Source: Nitrospira sp. (GTDB lineage: Bacteria; Nitrospirota; Nitrospiria; Nitrospirales; Nitrospiraceae). Taken from it: a stretch of 64,000 bases of DNA. Where the stretch lies: assembly GCA_018242765.1 (NCBI GenBank), contig JAFEBH010000023.1, forward strand, positions 1 through 64,000. Direction: 5' to 3'. A program made the translations under genes and the position numbers. Under the pieces are notes generated by a model, which was given only the letters and a program-made list of their open reading frames with translations, was not told where the DNA came from and searched no databases. This document shows positions 17,822 through 25,569 of the stretch, in pieces (positions within the stretch are counted from its first letter, which is position 1; each line of letters opens with the position of its first letter).

Positions 17822-18836
17822 GTTGGCCCCTATGCTGCACGGCATGGCCCAACCGGGCCAACTGCGTATCAAGGGACGCATCGACTAATCGCGTACTCGT
17901 ATGCAGAAGACAACTTCCCCGTGGGAGTGATGGGACGGCTTCCACGTTAATCACCAAAGCGGTGTCCCGTTCTGACAACAGCTCAGCCTTGGCAGCCTCC
18001 AACACGCTGACGTCTAATGGGTGTACCTGTATCAGCACGCTCTCAGCGTCTCGCAGCGCATTGATTCCAGCCTTAGCCTGGACAATGATTTGTTCCTTGC
18101 ACGAGTCGGCCGACTCGTGCAGGATTTTGGAGGCCACTTGAAACGCGAGTCTGATCACATCCTCTTCCATCGTCTGCCGCACCGTCTTGCTCGCCATGTC
18201 AAACTGTTGGGCGGCATTGATCAGCACGGTCAGGTCCTGCCGCCGTTGGACCTCCACTTCCCGCCGTCCGTCCGCCATTCCGCGTGCGTATTCCTCCGGC
18301 CCATCAGCTCTTCGTGATACCCCTCCCTCTTCAAATGTATGAAAGGGCAAATTCTGCAGTCGAACCGCACCAGACTGCACGGTCGCATGTTTCACCACCG
18401 AATTCTCCGCCCGTGCACGATGAATCCCCAGCAAACGACGGACTGCGGCAATGAGCACCTCAGTCTGAAACGGCTTCAAGAAGAACTCCAGAGCCCCGGC
18501 CTTCATCGCTCGGACAGCAAGCTCGATGGTCGCCGCACCAGTCATCACCGCTCCGATGATCCGATTGTCGATTTTCTGTACTTCTTCCAGAACGGCAATG
18601 CCGTCTCCATCCGGCAGCAACACATCGACAATCAACAGAGTCGGCGCTATCTGCTTGACCATCGCCATCGCTTCCTGTCCTGAACTGGCAACGCGGACAC
18701 TGATGCCCTCCGACCCGAATAGTTCCAGGAAGAGGTTCCGAATGCTTTCCTCGTCATCGACGACAAGGACAGTGCCCTGAACCTGGGAACGTTCTCGCTT
18801 GTGAGTGGTCACCGCCGGCATAGCCGATGCTGCCAC
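17811..18836 (-). CDS. fliH: Receiver-domain/FliH fusion, export ATPase regulator
   Basis: 341-residue protein with two parts. Residues 20-140 form a complete CheY-like receiver domain. The acid pair D27/D28, phospho-acceptor D71 (LLIVDVLLPDGDG), T99 and K121 (FFLKPF) are all present. Residues about 175-335 match FliH, the regulator that inhibits and tethers the FliI ATPase (YARGMADGRREVEVQRR helix, then the VASKILHESADSCKEQI and IQVHPLDVSVLEA region). The position between fliG and fliI is the standard fliH slot, and the length exceeds ordinary FliH (about 230-250) by one receiver domain. The start GTG overlaps the fliG stop by one base. A separate response regulator fused by error is unlikely, because no stop or frameshift separates the halves. 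Confidence 0.9.
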   Translation of the reverse strand: MAASAMPAVTTHKRERSQVQGTVLVVDDEESIRNLFLELFGSEGISVRVASSGQEAMAMVKQIAPTLLIVDVLLPDGDGIAVLEEVQKIDNRIIGAVMTGAATIELAVRAMKAGALEFFLKPFQTEVLIAAVRRLLGIHRARAENSVVKHATVQSGAVRLQNLPFHTFEEGGVSRRADGPEEYARGMADGRREVEVQRRQDLTVLINAAQQFDMASKTVRQTMEEDVIRLAFQVASKILHESADSCKEQIIVQAKAGINALRDAESVLIQVHPLDVSVLEAAKAELLSERDTALVINVEAVPSLPRGSCLLHTSTRLVDASLDTQLARLGHAVQHRGQRES

Positions 18837-19834
18837 TAGAGCATCTCCTCTCCGACCCCGGCGATGACAATACGGCCTTCTTCCTCCAGTTTTCGACAGA
18901 CCTTCAGGATATTTTGTTGCGATTTTTCGACATCCGACACTTTAACCGGTCCCCTGGCTTCCATATCATCCTTCAACATTTCTGCAGCACGACTCGACAT
19001 ATTCTTCAAGAACTTGTCCTTCACCTCCGGATTTGCGCCGCGCAGAGCCACGGGCAAGTCTTCCTTGCTGATTTCCTTCATGAGTTCCTGGATTCCACGA
19101 TCATCCACTTTCACCATGTCGTCAAAAACAAACATCAGCGCCCGGATGTTATCGGCGAGCGTTTGGCTTTTCTCCGTGATACGAGCCATGATCCCGCCTT
19201 CATTGGTTTTATCCATTCGCATCAGAATATTGGCGATAACTTCGGCCCCTCCGACGCTATGTGCGCCCCCCCCTGTGCCCGTCAACAAGGTTTCCTGCAA
19301 CGTATCGCTCAGTTCCTCCAACACATCCGGCTGCACCTCTTCCATTGTGGCAAGCCGAAGCGCGACATCCCCTCGCATATCCTCGGGGAGCGAGGCCAGG
19401 ACCTGCCCGGCCTGGTCGCTCTCCAGATGCGCAAGAATCACGGCGACTGTTTGCGCATGTTCTATCTTCAACATTTGCGTGAGCGTTTTCACGTCGACCC
19501 ACTTCAAGGCCTCAATCCCAGGATAGTTTTTCTGCGTCATCGACTCCATGATCCGCGCCGCTTTCTCTGGCCCCAGTGCCTTTGTCAGCACGGTTTTGAT
19601 GAACTCTCGCCCTTGAAATTGAACGCCGCCGGAAGCGCTCGCCGTCTGGAAGTCTGAAATGACCGCTTCTTCATCCTCCCGGGAAATCTGGGCAGTCCCG
19701 CTCATGAAGCTTCCCAGCTTCTTGATCTCCTTCGGATCCAGTTGCTTCATGACTTGGGCCGCCGCTTCTTCTCCGATCGCACGAAGCAGAATCGCCGCTT
19801 TTTGTTCACCAGTCAGTGTATGTGCCATCGCCAC
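18836..19834 (-). CDS. fliG: Flagellar motor switch protein FliG
   Basis: C-ring protein that contacts the MS ring and the stators and generates torque. 332 residues, typical. The N-terminal part (LTGEQKAAILLRAIGEEAAAQVMKQL, in parts) is the FliF-binding domain. The C-terminal third contains the charged torque helix region (ALMFVFDDMVKVDDRGIQELMKEI). The start lies 3 nt after fliF and the stop overlaps the REC-FliH start by one base. Confidence 0.98.
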   Translation of the reverse strand: MAMAHTLTGEQKAAILLRAIGEEAAAQVMKQLDPKEIKKLGSFMSGTAQISREDEEAVISDFQTASASGGVQFQGREFIKTVLTKALGPEKAARIMESMTQKNYPGIEALKWVDVKTLTQMLKIEHAQTVAVILAHLESDQAGQVLASLPEDMRGDVALRLATMEEVQPDVLEELSDTLQETLLTGTGGGAHSVGGAEVIANILMRMDKTNEGGIMARITEKSQTLADNIRALMFVFDDMVKVDDRGIQELMKEISKEDLPVALRGANPEVKDKFLKNMSSRAAEMLKDDMEARGPVKVSDVEKSQQNILKVCRKLEEEGRIVIAGVGEEML

Positions 19835-19837
19835 ACG

Positions 19838-21409
19838 CTACGTTGGATTCTTTAACCATTCTTTGACGACCACCGCCGTCGCATCAGGATTCTTTCTGGC
19901 CATATCAATGATTTGGGCTCGATCCGGACCACTCGTCAAGCTCGATCCAGCCGATGCGGTTGCACCGGAAAGCTCAGCCACAGACGTCTCTGCCCGCGCC
20001 TGTTCCGTCGTTGCCCCCAACATAACCAGCAACGGCCGCACGACAAACAACAGAATGACGGCAAAGAGTAGAATGCCGACCCCATAGCGAAGGTAGGGCA
20101 TCCAGGGTTTCAGTCCCTCGGACGCGGCTTCTGCCGCGGCGGTCTGCGGTTCTTCCGGCTCGGTTCCAAACTGAACGTTCACGACTTGTACCTGATCTTG
20201 TCGCTCAGCCGAGAACCCCATCGCCTTCTTCACGATGTCTTCGATACGTTTGAGCTCCTCCTCCGATCGTGGCGTATATTTTCGTGCTGCAGTCGTTGCC
20301 TCCCCCGTCTGGCCCTCAGTGGGTTTTGCCGTTTCATACACCCCGTCGACCAACACGGCGACGGACAACTGCTTGATGGCTCCGACAGGTTCCACAATTT
20401 TTGAGACGGTACGGCTGATCTCATAGTTCACGGTTTCGTTCTTGGTTTGACTACTGTTCGAACTGGTTTGTGACGGCTCAAGATCCGTCCCCGGCGGCAC
20501 ATTCGATTGAACACCGGGCACGCCACCACCGACCCCATTGGTCCCGTTGGACTTCTCTTGGCCTCGCTGTTCGCTCCTCACCACCTGGCTATTCGGATCA
20601 TAGCGCTCTTCCGTCGTCTCGACCTTTCGGAAATCCACCACACTGGATACACGCACCACTGCCTTATTGGGCCCGACGATGCGTTCCAACATTGTCTGAA
20701 TGCGGGTCTCGATATCTTTTTCAATGTTTCGTTGATAATCGAGTTGCGTATTGGTAAGCCCGGCCGTCTCATCCGTCGCCGTCGTCGACAAGAGACGTCC
20801 ATGCCCGTCCACCACCGTGACATCACGAGATTGAAGCCCTTCCACACTGCTCGACACCAAATGAATGACCCCCTGCACTTGTGATGGTGAGAGTTGCTGT
20901 CCGCCACGAAGCGTCACGATCACGGAGGCTCTCGCTTTCTCCTGTTCGCTCGCGAACAATCGCCGTTCCGGAATGGCCAGGTGAACGCGTGCCCGTTCCA
21001 CTTCCGGCATTTGCGCAATGGTTCGCGCCAACTCACCCTGCAACGCGCGACGATAGTTCAGCTTCTGAACAAATTCAGACATCCCGATCGAGGTCTTGTC
21101 GAAAATCTCGAACCCAACTCCACCGCCGTGGGGAAGCCCTTGAGTCGCCAGTTGCAAGCGCAGCTCATGAACCTGGTCGCTAGGCACCAGTACGGTCGAC
21201 CCCCCGCCAGTCGTTTCGTACGGCACCTTGGTTTCTTTGAGCTTGTCGATGATGGCTGCGGCATCTTCGCTGCCGAGATGGGTAAACAACACCTGCATAT
21301 CAGGCTGTTGCGTCCACAATGCGATGGCGATCAATCCTGCGATCGACCCCGCCAACGCAACAAGGACGATCATCCGTTGATTGATGGAGAACTTGGAAAA
21401 CATGCCCAC
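19838..21409 (-). CDS. fliF: Flagellar MS-ring protein FliF
   Basis: 523-residue protein that builds the MS ring in the inner membrane, the foundation of the basal body. A membrane helix lies near residues 14-32 and another near 445-465 (YGVGILLFAVILLFVVRPL). They flank the periplasmic ring-building domains, with the YscJ/FliF signature (AIIDKLKETKVPYE, then QGELARTIAQMPEVERARVHLA). The short cytosolic tail contacts FliG, encoded next. A Gly/Ser/Thr-rich insert at about 300-330 is usual. Confidence 0.98.
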   Translation of the reverse strand: MGMFSKFSINQRMIVLVALAGSIAGLIAIALWTQQPDMQVLFTHLGSEDAAAIIDKLKETKVPYETTGGGSTVLVPSDQVHELRLQLATQGLPHGGGVGFEIFDKTSIGMSEFVQKLNYRRALQGELARTIAQMPEVERARVHLAIPERRLFASEQEKARASVIVTLRGGQQLSPSQVQGVIHLVSSSVEGLQSRDVTVVDGHGRLLSTTATDETAGLTNTQLDYQRNIEKDIETRIQTMLERIVGPNKAVVRVSSVVDFRKVETTEERYDPNSQVVRSEQRGQEKSNGTNGVGGGVPGVQSNVPPGTDLEPSQTSSNSSQTKNETVNYEISRTVSKIVEPVGAIKQLSVAVLVDGVYETAKPTEGQTGEATTAARKYTPRSEEELKRIEDIVKKAMGFSAERQDQVQVVNVQFGTEPEEPQTAAAEAASEGLKPWMPYLRYGVGILLFAVILLFVVRPLLVMLGATTEQARAETSVAELSGATASAGSSLTSGPDRAQIIDMARKNPDATAVVVKEWLKNPT

Positions 21410-21436
21410 CCCTTAGTCGTCAGTCGCCGGCTTCGA

Positions 21437-21748
21437 TCAAATCTGCATCCGTTGAATTTCCTCGTAGGCAGCCACGAGCTTATTTCGGACCTGCATCATC
21501 AATTGAAACGACACATCGGCTTGCTGCAGTGCGACCATGGTCCGATGAATATCCTGCGTATCGCCGGTCATGAGCGCATCCACCGCTCGGCTCGCCTCTC
21601 GTTGGGCATCATTGACGTTGCCGATGGCCGACTTGAGCGAATCGACGAAGCCTGGGCCTCCCGCTCTTCCGGCTGCTCCCGTCGACCCGACCGATGCGAC
21701 ATCGGCGATGGGAGCGATGCCGGCCGTCACACCCGTAATCTGCCCCAT
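21437..21748 (-). CDS. fliE: Flagellar hook-basal body protein FliE
   Basis: Small rod adaptor that joins the MS ring to the rod. The open frame begins at 21781, but the preceding flgC stop TAA at 21751-21753 reads into TAATGATG. I chose the second ATG (21748), with GGAGG 5 nt upstream, giving 103 residues, the normal size. The C-terminal half (SRAVDALMTGDTQDIHRTM, then FQLMMQVRNKLVAAYEEI) is the FliE signature. The order flgB-flgC-fliE-fliF is standard. Confidence 0.95.
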   Translation of the reverse strand: MGQITGVTAGIAPIADVASVGSTGAAGRAGGPGFVDSLKSAIGNVNDAQREASRAVDALMTGDTQDIHRTMVALQQADVSFQLMMQVRNKLVAAYEEIQRMQI

Positions 21749-21750
21749 CA

Positions 21751-22200
21751 TTACCTCCCGATTTCCAGCGCCTTGTTCCACATGGCGCGTGTTGCATTGA
21801 TCGCCTGCACATTCGCCTCATAGGCACGGGACGCCCCGATCATATTCACCATTTCCTCCATGACATTGACGTTGGGCAACTTGACGAATCCTTTCGGATC
21901 GGCATCCGGATGATGCGGATCATAGATCAGCTGCCCAGGCTTAGGATCTTCCAGCACCCGTGAGACAGAGACCCCTTCAAGAGCATGGGCCGAGGGACCC
22001 AACGCGACCTGCCGAAAGGATCGCTGAAATGCGCTGGGAACGGCCGTCGATCGAAACACCACATCTCGGCGTTTATACGGACCGCCGGACGGTGTTTTGG
22101 TCGACTGCGCATTGGCAAGGTTACTGGCGATGACGTTGAGTCGTCGCCGTTGAGCGTCTAACCCTGAAACCGAAACGGCCAAACTGTCGGACATCTCCAT
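21751..22200 (-). CDS. flgC: Flagellar proximal rod protein FlgC
   Basis: 149-residue proximal rod protein. The rod motif (SGLDAQRRRLNVIASNLANAQ) lies at residues 13-33 and the conserved C-terminal NVMEEMVNMIGASRAYEANVQ helix is present. The start at 22200 (MEMSDS) or the ATG two codons in are both possible. 67 nt after flgB and directly abutting fliE. Confidence 0.97.
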   Translation of the reverse strand: MEMSDSLAVSVSGLDAQRRRLNVIASNLANAQSTKTPSGGPYKRRDVVFRSTAVPSAFQRSFRQVALGPSAHALEGVSVSRVLEDPKPGQLIYDPHHPDADPKGFVKLPNVNVMEEMVNMIGASRAYEANVQAINATRAMWNKALEIGR

Positions 22201-22267
22201 GGTGAACCTCCTGATAGCAATAGTGACGCATCATCAGCCTCCCTACCGTGGAAGGCTCAACACTCTG

Positions 22268-22678
22268 TTATCTTCCCTCCCGTATCGCGCTCAACAGTCC
22301 GTTAAACTTTTTTGCGAGGATGGTGGCAGCGGCGTTGTACTGCATCACGTTCTCGGACAATTTCGCCATCTCCAATTCGAGATTCACGGAGTTGGCATCG
22401 AGAGGAATATCTCCGGCCGGCACTTCATTGAGTTTTCCAGTGACAGACTGCATCCCCTGCGGTCCCTGTAGACCGAAATGTCCCGACTGGGTCGCTGCCA
22501 AGACGATGGGGAGACGTCCTTTGTGTGCTGACCGCAATTGATCCATAAACGTCAGCTCGGACGCTCGATACCCCGGAGTTTCTTCATTGGCGAGATTCGA
22601 GGCAATCACCCGTTGCCGACCACTGCGAAGATCCAACGTACGCTCCAGCAACCGCATCGTTCGATCGAAGATCGTCAT
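22268..22678 (-). CDS. flgB: Flagellar proximal rod protein FlgB
   Basis: 136-residue rod protein. The frame is open to 22720, but homology starts at MTIFDRTMRLLERTLDLR and AGGAG lies 9 nt upstream of the ATG at 22678, so I start there. The rod motif RQRVIASNLANEETPGYRA and the C-terminal AKLSENVMQYNAAATILAKK helix are typical. It is the first gene of the basal-body unit and is preceded by a strong sigma-54 promoter. Confidence 0.97.
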   Translation of the reverse strand: MTIFDRTMRLLERTLDLRSGRQRVIASNLANEETPGYRASELTFMDQLRSAHKGRLPIVLAATQSGHFGLQGPQGMQSVTGKLNEVPAGDIPLDANSVNLELEMAKLSENVMQYNAAATILAKKFNGLLSAIREGR

Positions 22679-22715
22679 GCTCCCCACTCCTTTCGATGTG
22701 CCACACCGTCGTCCC

Positions 22716-22731
22716 TGCAACCCGAGTGCCT
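22716..22731 (-). promoter_or_regulatory. Sigma-54 promoter upstream of flgB
   Basis: Minus-strand sequence AGGCACTCGGGTTGCA. GG and GC are 10 nt apart and the GGCAC and TTGCA blocks match the -24/-12 consensus. Expected start of transcription near 22705, about 27 nt before the flgB ATG. It lies in the 190-nt spacer after the NtrC-type activator gene, which is a natural candidate to act on it. Confidence 0.85.
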
Positions 22732-22868
22732 ATCTCTTTCCGTAGATTTCACCCAACAGCGCTCCGCCAGACCACACCTCCTGCCGTCAGCAGTTCTGTA
22801 CCTCCAGAACCCTGTCGAGAGCGGTGATTGACTAGAACAAATTTGCCCATCGGCAATTCTGGCCACCT

Positions 22869-24278
22869 TCATAGTGAACTGGAGGCCGAGTGTTCTCCTT
22901 CCCGATATTCCCGAAGTTTGTTGCGGAGCGTGCGAATACTGATGCCCAACTCTTTCGCCGCATGGGTCCGATTGTCTTTCACACGCGCCAAGGTTTTGAA
23001 AATCAGCTCTCGTTCCATTTCCCACAGCGAGCCATTCGCCGGTTGTGACGCGCGCACAAGCGGGATCGTCATCTCTTCGCTCCTGTCCGGAGGGCAATGT
23101 CCCGGTAAAATGGGCCCCTGACCGGCCAATAACAGGGCTCGTTCCATCACGTTTTCCAACTCACGTACATTTCCTTTCCACGGCAACCGCTGCAAGTGCG
23201 CGATCGCACCGTCCGATAGGCTCGGCGGTGGCACACCATTTCTCATCGCCGATTGGTTCACAAAATGACGTGCAAGCAAGGGAATATCGGCGAGGCGCTC
23301 ACGCAATGGAGGCACCGTCACGGGAAAGACGTTCAACCGGTAGTAGAGATCTTCACGGAAACGGCCTTGCTCAACCTCCCGATAGAGCATACGATTGGTC
23401 GTCGCGATGACCCGAATATTGACTGGAACCGGGTCACGCCCACCGATCCGATCGACCTCACGTTCCTGCAGAACACGCAACAGTTTTGCCTGGAGGGCCA
23501 GATTCATCTCGCTGATTTCGTCCAAGAGCAGCGTGCCGGTATGAGCCATCTCAAACTTCCCGACTTTTCTGATGACGGCGCCGGTAAACGCACCTCGCTC
23601 ATGTCCGAAGAGTTCACTCTCCAATAGTCCATCGGGAAGCGCGGCACAGTTCACGGCAATAAACGGACGATGGGCCCGTGGACTCCGCAGATGGATGAAC
23701 CGTGCCAGCAGCTCTTTGCCCGTTCCACTTTCGCCATGAATAAGCACCGTGGCTTGGCTCGAGGCGACCCCTTCAATCGTGCTCAGCAACCGCACCATCC
23801 CGGGGTCCTGACTGAGCAGCGCTCGGTGCTCTACCTGATGGATAGGCTGCCCAGTTCCAATCCCCTCCTCACGACCGACTTTCAGATTGGCGATCGCTCG
23901 TTCCAGCACATCCATGGAAAAGGGCTTCAATAGATACTCGCTGGCCCCCAGTTTCATGGCCTCAACAGCGGTTTCAATCGTCCCGTACGCCGTCATGAGC
24001 ACGATCATCGTGTGAGGAGCACGCGCCTTCATCTCCTTGATCAGATCGAGACCGGTGAGGCGCGGCATGCGCAAATCCGTCAACACCAACCAGGGACGAA
24101 ACTTGGTGAGGCGCTCCAATGCCTCCGTTCCGTCAGCCGCTCCCTGCACGTCATAACCGAGTCGCCTCATGGTTTCCATCAAGGCGATGCGCATCGACGG
24201 ATCGTCATCGACGACCAGAATGCGCTCCTGCTCCTCGCCGACTTCCGCCGTCTGCGTGTGTTTCTCACGGTCAGTCAT
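22869..24278 (-). CDS. Sigma-54-dependent response regulator (FleR/FlrC-like)
   Basis: 469-residue NtrC-family activator. A receiver domain (residues about 15-130, ILVVDDDPSMR, phosphorylation site in VLTDLRMPRLTG, K in LLKPF) is followed by an AAA+ domain with Walker A GESGTGKE and the sigma-54-contacting GAFTGA motif. A Fis-type helix-turn-helix lies at the C-terminus (THAAKELGISIRTLRNKLREY). The frame is open to 24470, but the ATG at 24278 has GGAGG 9 nt upstream and begins the homologous region. It overlaps the kinase gene stop by 8 nt. By position it is the FleR/FlrC-like activator of the flgB and fliL promoters. Confidence 0.93.
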   Translation of the reverse strand: MTDREKHTQTAEVGEEQERILVVDDDPSMRIALMETMRRLGYDVQGAADGTEALERLTKFRPWLVLTDLRMPRLTGLDLIKEMKARAPHTMIVLMTAYGTIETAVEAMKLGASEYLLKPFSMDVLERAIANLKVGREEGIGTGQPIHQVEHRALLSQDPGMVRLLSTIEGVASSQATVLIHGESGTGKELLARFIHLRSPRAHRPFIAVNCAALPDGLLESELFGHERGAFTGAVIRKVGKFEMAHTGTLLLDEISEMNLALQAKLLRVLQEREVDRIGGRDPVPVNIRVIATTNRMLYREVEQGRFREDLYYRLNVFPVTVPPLRERLADIPLLARHFVNQSAMRNGVPPPSLSDGAIAHLQRLPWKGNVRELENVMERALLLAGQGPILPGHCPPDRSEEMTIPLVRASQPANGSLWEMERELIFKTLARVKDNRTHAAKELGISIRTLRNKLREYREGEHSASSSL

Positions 24279-25569
24279 AAGACGAATCCTCCATGAAGAC
24301 GACCTCGCGCGCCGTTCGCTCAGCGTCCCCGATATCATCCGCTTCGCAGCCTGGGCTGAACGTGGGGCCCGTATCTCCAGTGACCGAGGGATGAGGGAGG
24401 ATGATTGAACAGGCCGTGCCTTGCCCGACCGTGCTCTCCACATCAATCCGCCCATGGTGAGCCTCCACAATGGAGTGGACGATGGCGAGCCCTAGGCCGG
24501 TTCCCTCGTCTTTCGTCGTAAAAAATGGGTCGAACAGGCGCGAACGATGGGCAGGATCGATGCCGACTCCGGAGTCACGGACGGTCAATCGCACGGCAGA
24601 TCTCCCCAGCGTCTGAAGCGGCTCTCGGCAGAGACTGATGGCCAGCTCCCCCCCATTCGGCATCGCCTGTACCGCGTTGACCACCAAATTGACGATGACT
24701 TGTTTCAACTGCCCGTCATGACACCAGATCAACGGCACCTCTTGGCTGATGTCTACGTGGATCTCCACGGGGACTTTCGTGATGGCATGGGCGGCCAACT
24801 CTATGGATTCGTTCAGTAACGGTTCCGCCTCATGCCAGGCCCGCGTCAAATGCACCGGACGCATATACAGCAACAGGTTTGCCAAGAGGCCATCCATCAA
24901 CTGAACGGCCTGTGAAATCTGCTGCGCGTACCGTTGCGTGGGCTGATGTTCCTCAAGGTCACGTTGCAGCAGAGACGCAAAGAGTTCCACGCTGCCCAAT
25001 GGATTCCGGATCTCATGAGCGATCCGACCGATCAACTCACCCATCGCAGCAAGCCGATCCTTGCGCTGCAATTGCTCCTCGAGCTGATAGACCTGGGTGA
25101 TGTCCTGAAGCAGAACGAGGTGTCCGGAATCCCCACCGGAGGCGTTTCGGAGCGGAACTTGGCTGATGGAGACCACGCTCTGTCCAATGCGTTGAGGACG
25201 ATCAGAGACCGTAAGACCCCGGCGCTCTAACACCTCCGGAACGGAACGGCTTCGCAATCCCACATCACCCGCCCCAAGCAGATGTTCGGCGGCTCGATTA
25301 CTGCGGGTGATGATCCCGCACTCATCCACCACCACCACCCCCGTCGACAACGACTCCAGAATGCCGTCCAACCGCACGCGCATGGCTTCATTGTCGGCAA
25401 GCTGCCGACGGAGCGCATCGTTGCTCTGCGCGAGTTCCGCATCCATTTCCTCCACACGCGCCGTAAGAGCGCTATAGGATTGCTGTAACGTGTGCGCGGC
25501 TTCATCGAAACTCCGAAACGCTGCCTGCAGGAGCGCCCGTTCCTCAGGATTCGTCGTGATGCTGGTCAT
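24271..25569 (-). CDS. PAS-domain sensor histidine kinase (FleS/FlrB-like)
   Basis: 432 residues with no membrane segment, so probably cytosolic. N-terminal coiled coil (about 20-65), a PAS domain (about 65-180, ILESLSTGVVVVDECGIITRSN), HisKA with phospho-acceptor motif IAHEIRNPLGS, and HATPase_c with N box (VIVNLVVNAVQAM), G1 (DSGVGIDP) and G2 (GTGLGLAI). It is coupled to the TPR gene upstream by an ATGA overlap and to the response-regulator gene downstream by an 8-nt overlap, so it is the cognate kinase of that regulator. The absence of membrane helices fits sensing of an internal checkpoint such as export-gate assembly. Confidence 0.93.
   Translation of the reverse strand: MTSITTNPEERALLQAAFRSFDEAAHTLQQSYSALTARVEEMDAELAQSNDALRRQLADNEAMRVRLDGILESLSTGVVVVDECGIITRSNRAAEHLLGAGDVGLRSRSVPEVLERRGLTVSDRPQRIGQSVVSISQVPLRNASGGDSGHLVLLQDITQVYQLEEQLQRKDRLAAMGELIGRIAHEIRNPLGSVELFASLLQRDLEEHQPTQRYAQQISQAVQLMDGLLANLLLYMRPVHLTRAWHEAEPLLNESIELAAHAITKVPVEIHVDISQEVPLIWCHDGQLKQVIVNLVVNAVQAMPNGGELAISLCREPLQTLGRSAVRLTVRDSGVGIDPAHRSRLFDPFFTTKDEGTGLGLAIVHSIVEAHHGRIDVESTVGQGTACSIILPHPSVTGDTGPTFSPGCEADDIGDAERTAREVVFMEDSSYD

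Noticed and set aside
24279..24470. N-terminal extension of the FleR-like regulator
   Set aside because: It overlaps the kinase gene, is not receiver-like, and the ATG at 24278 has a strong ribosome site.
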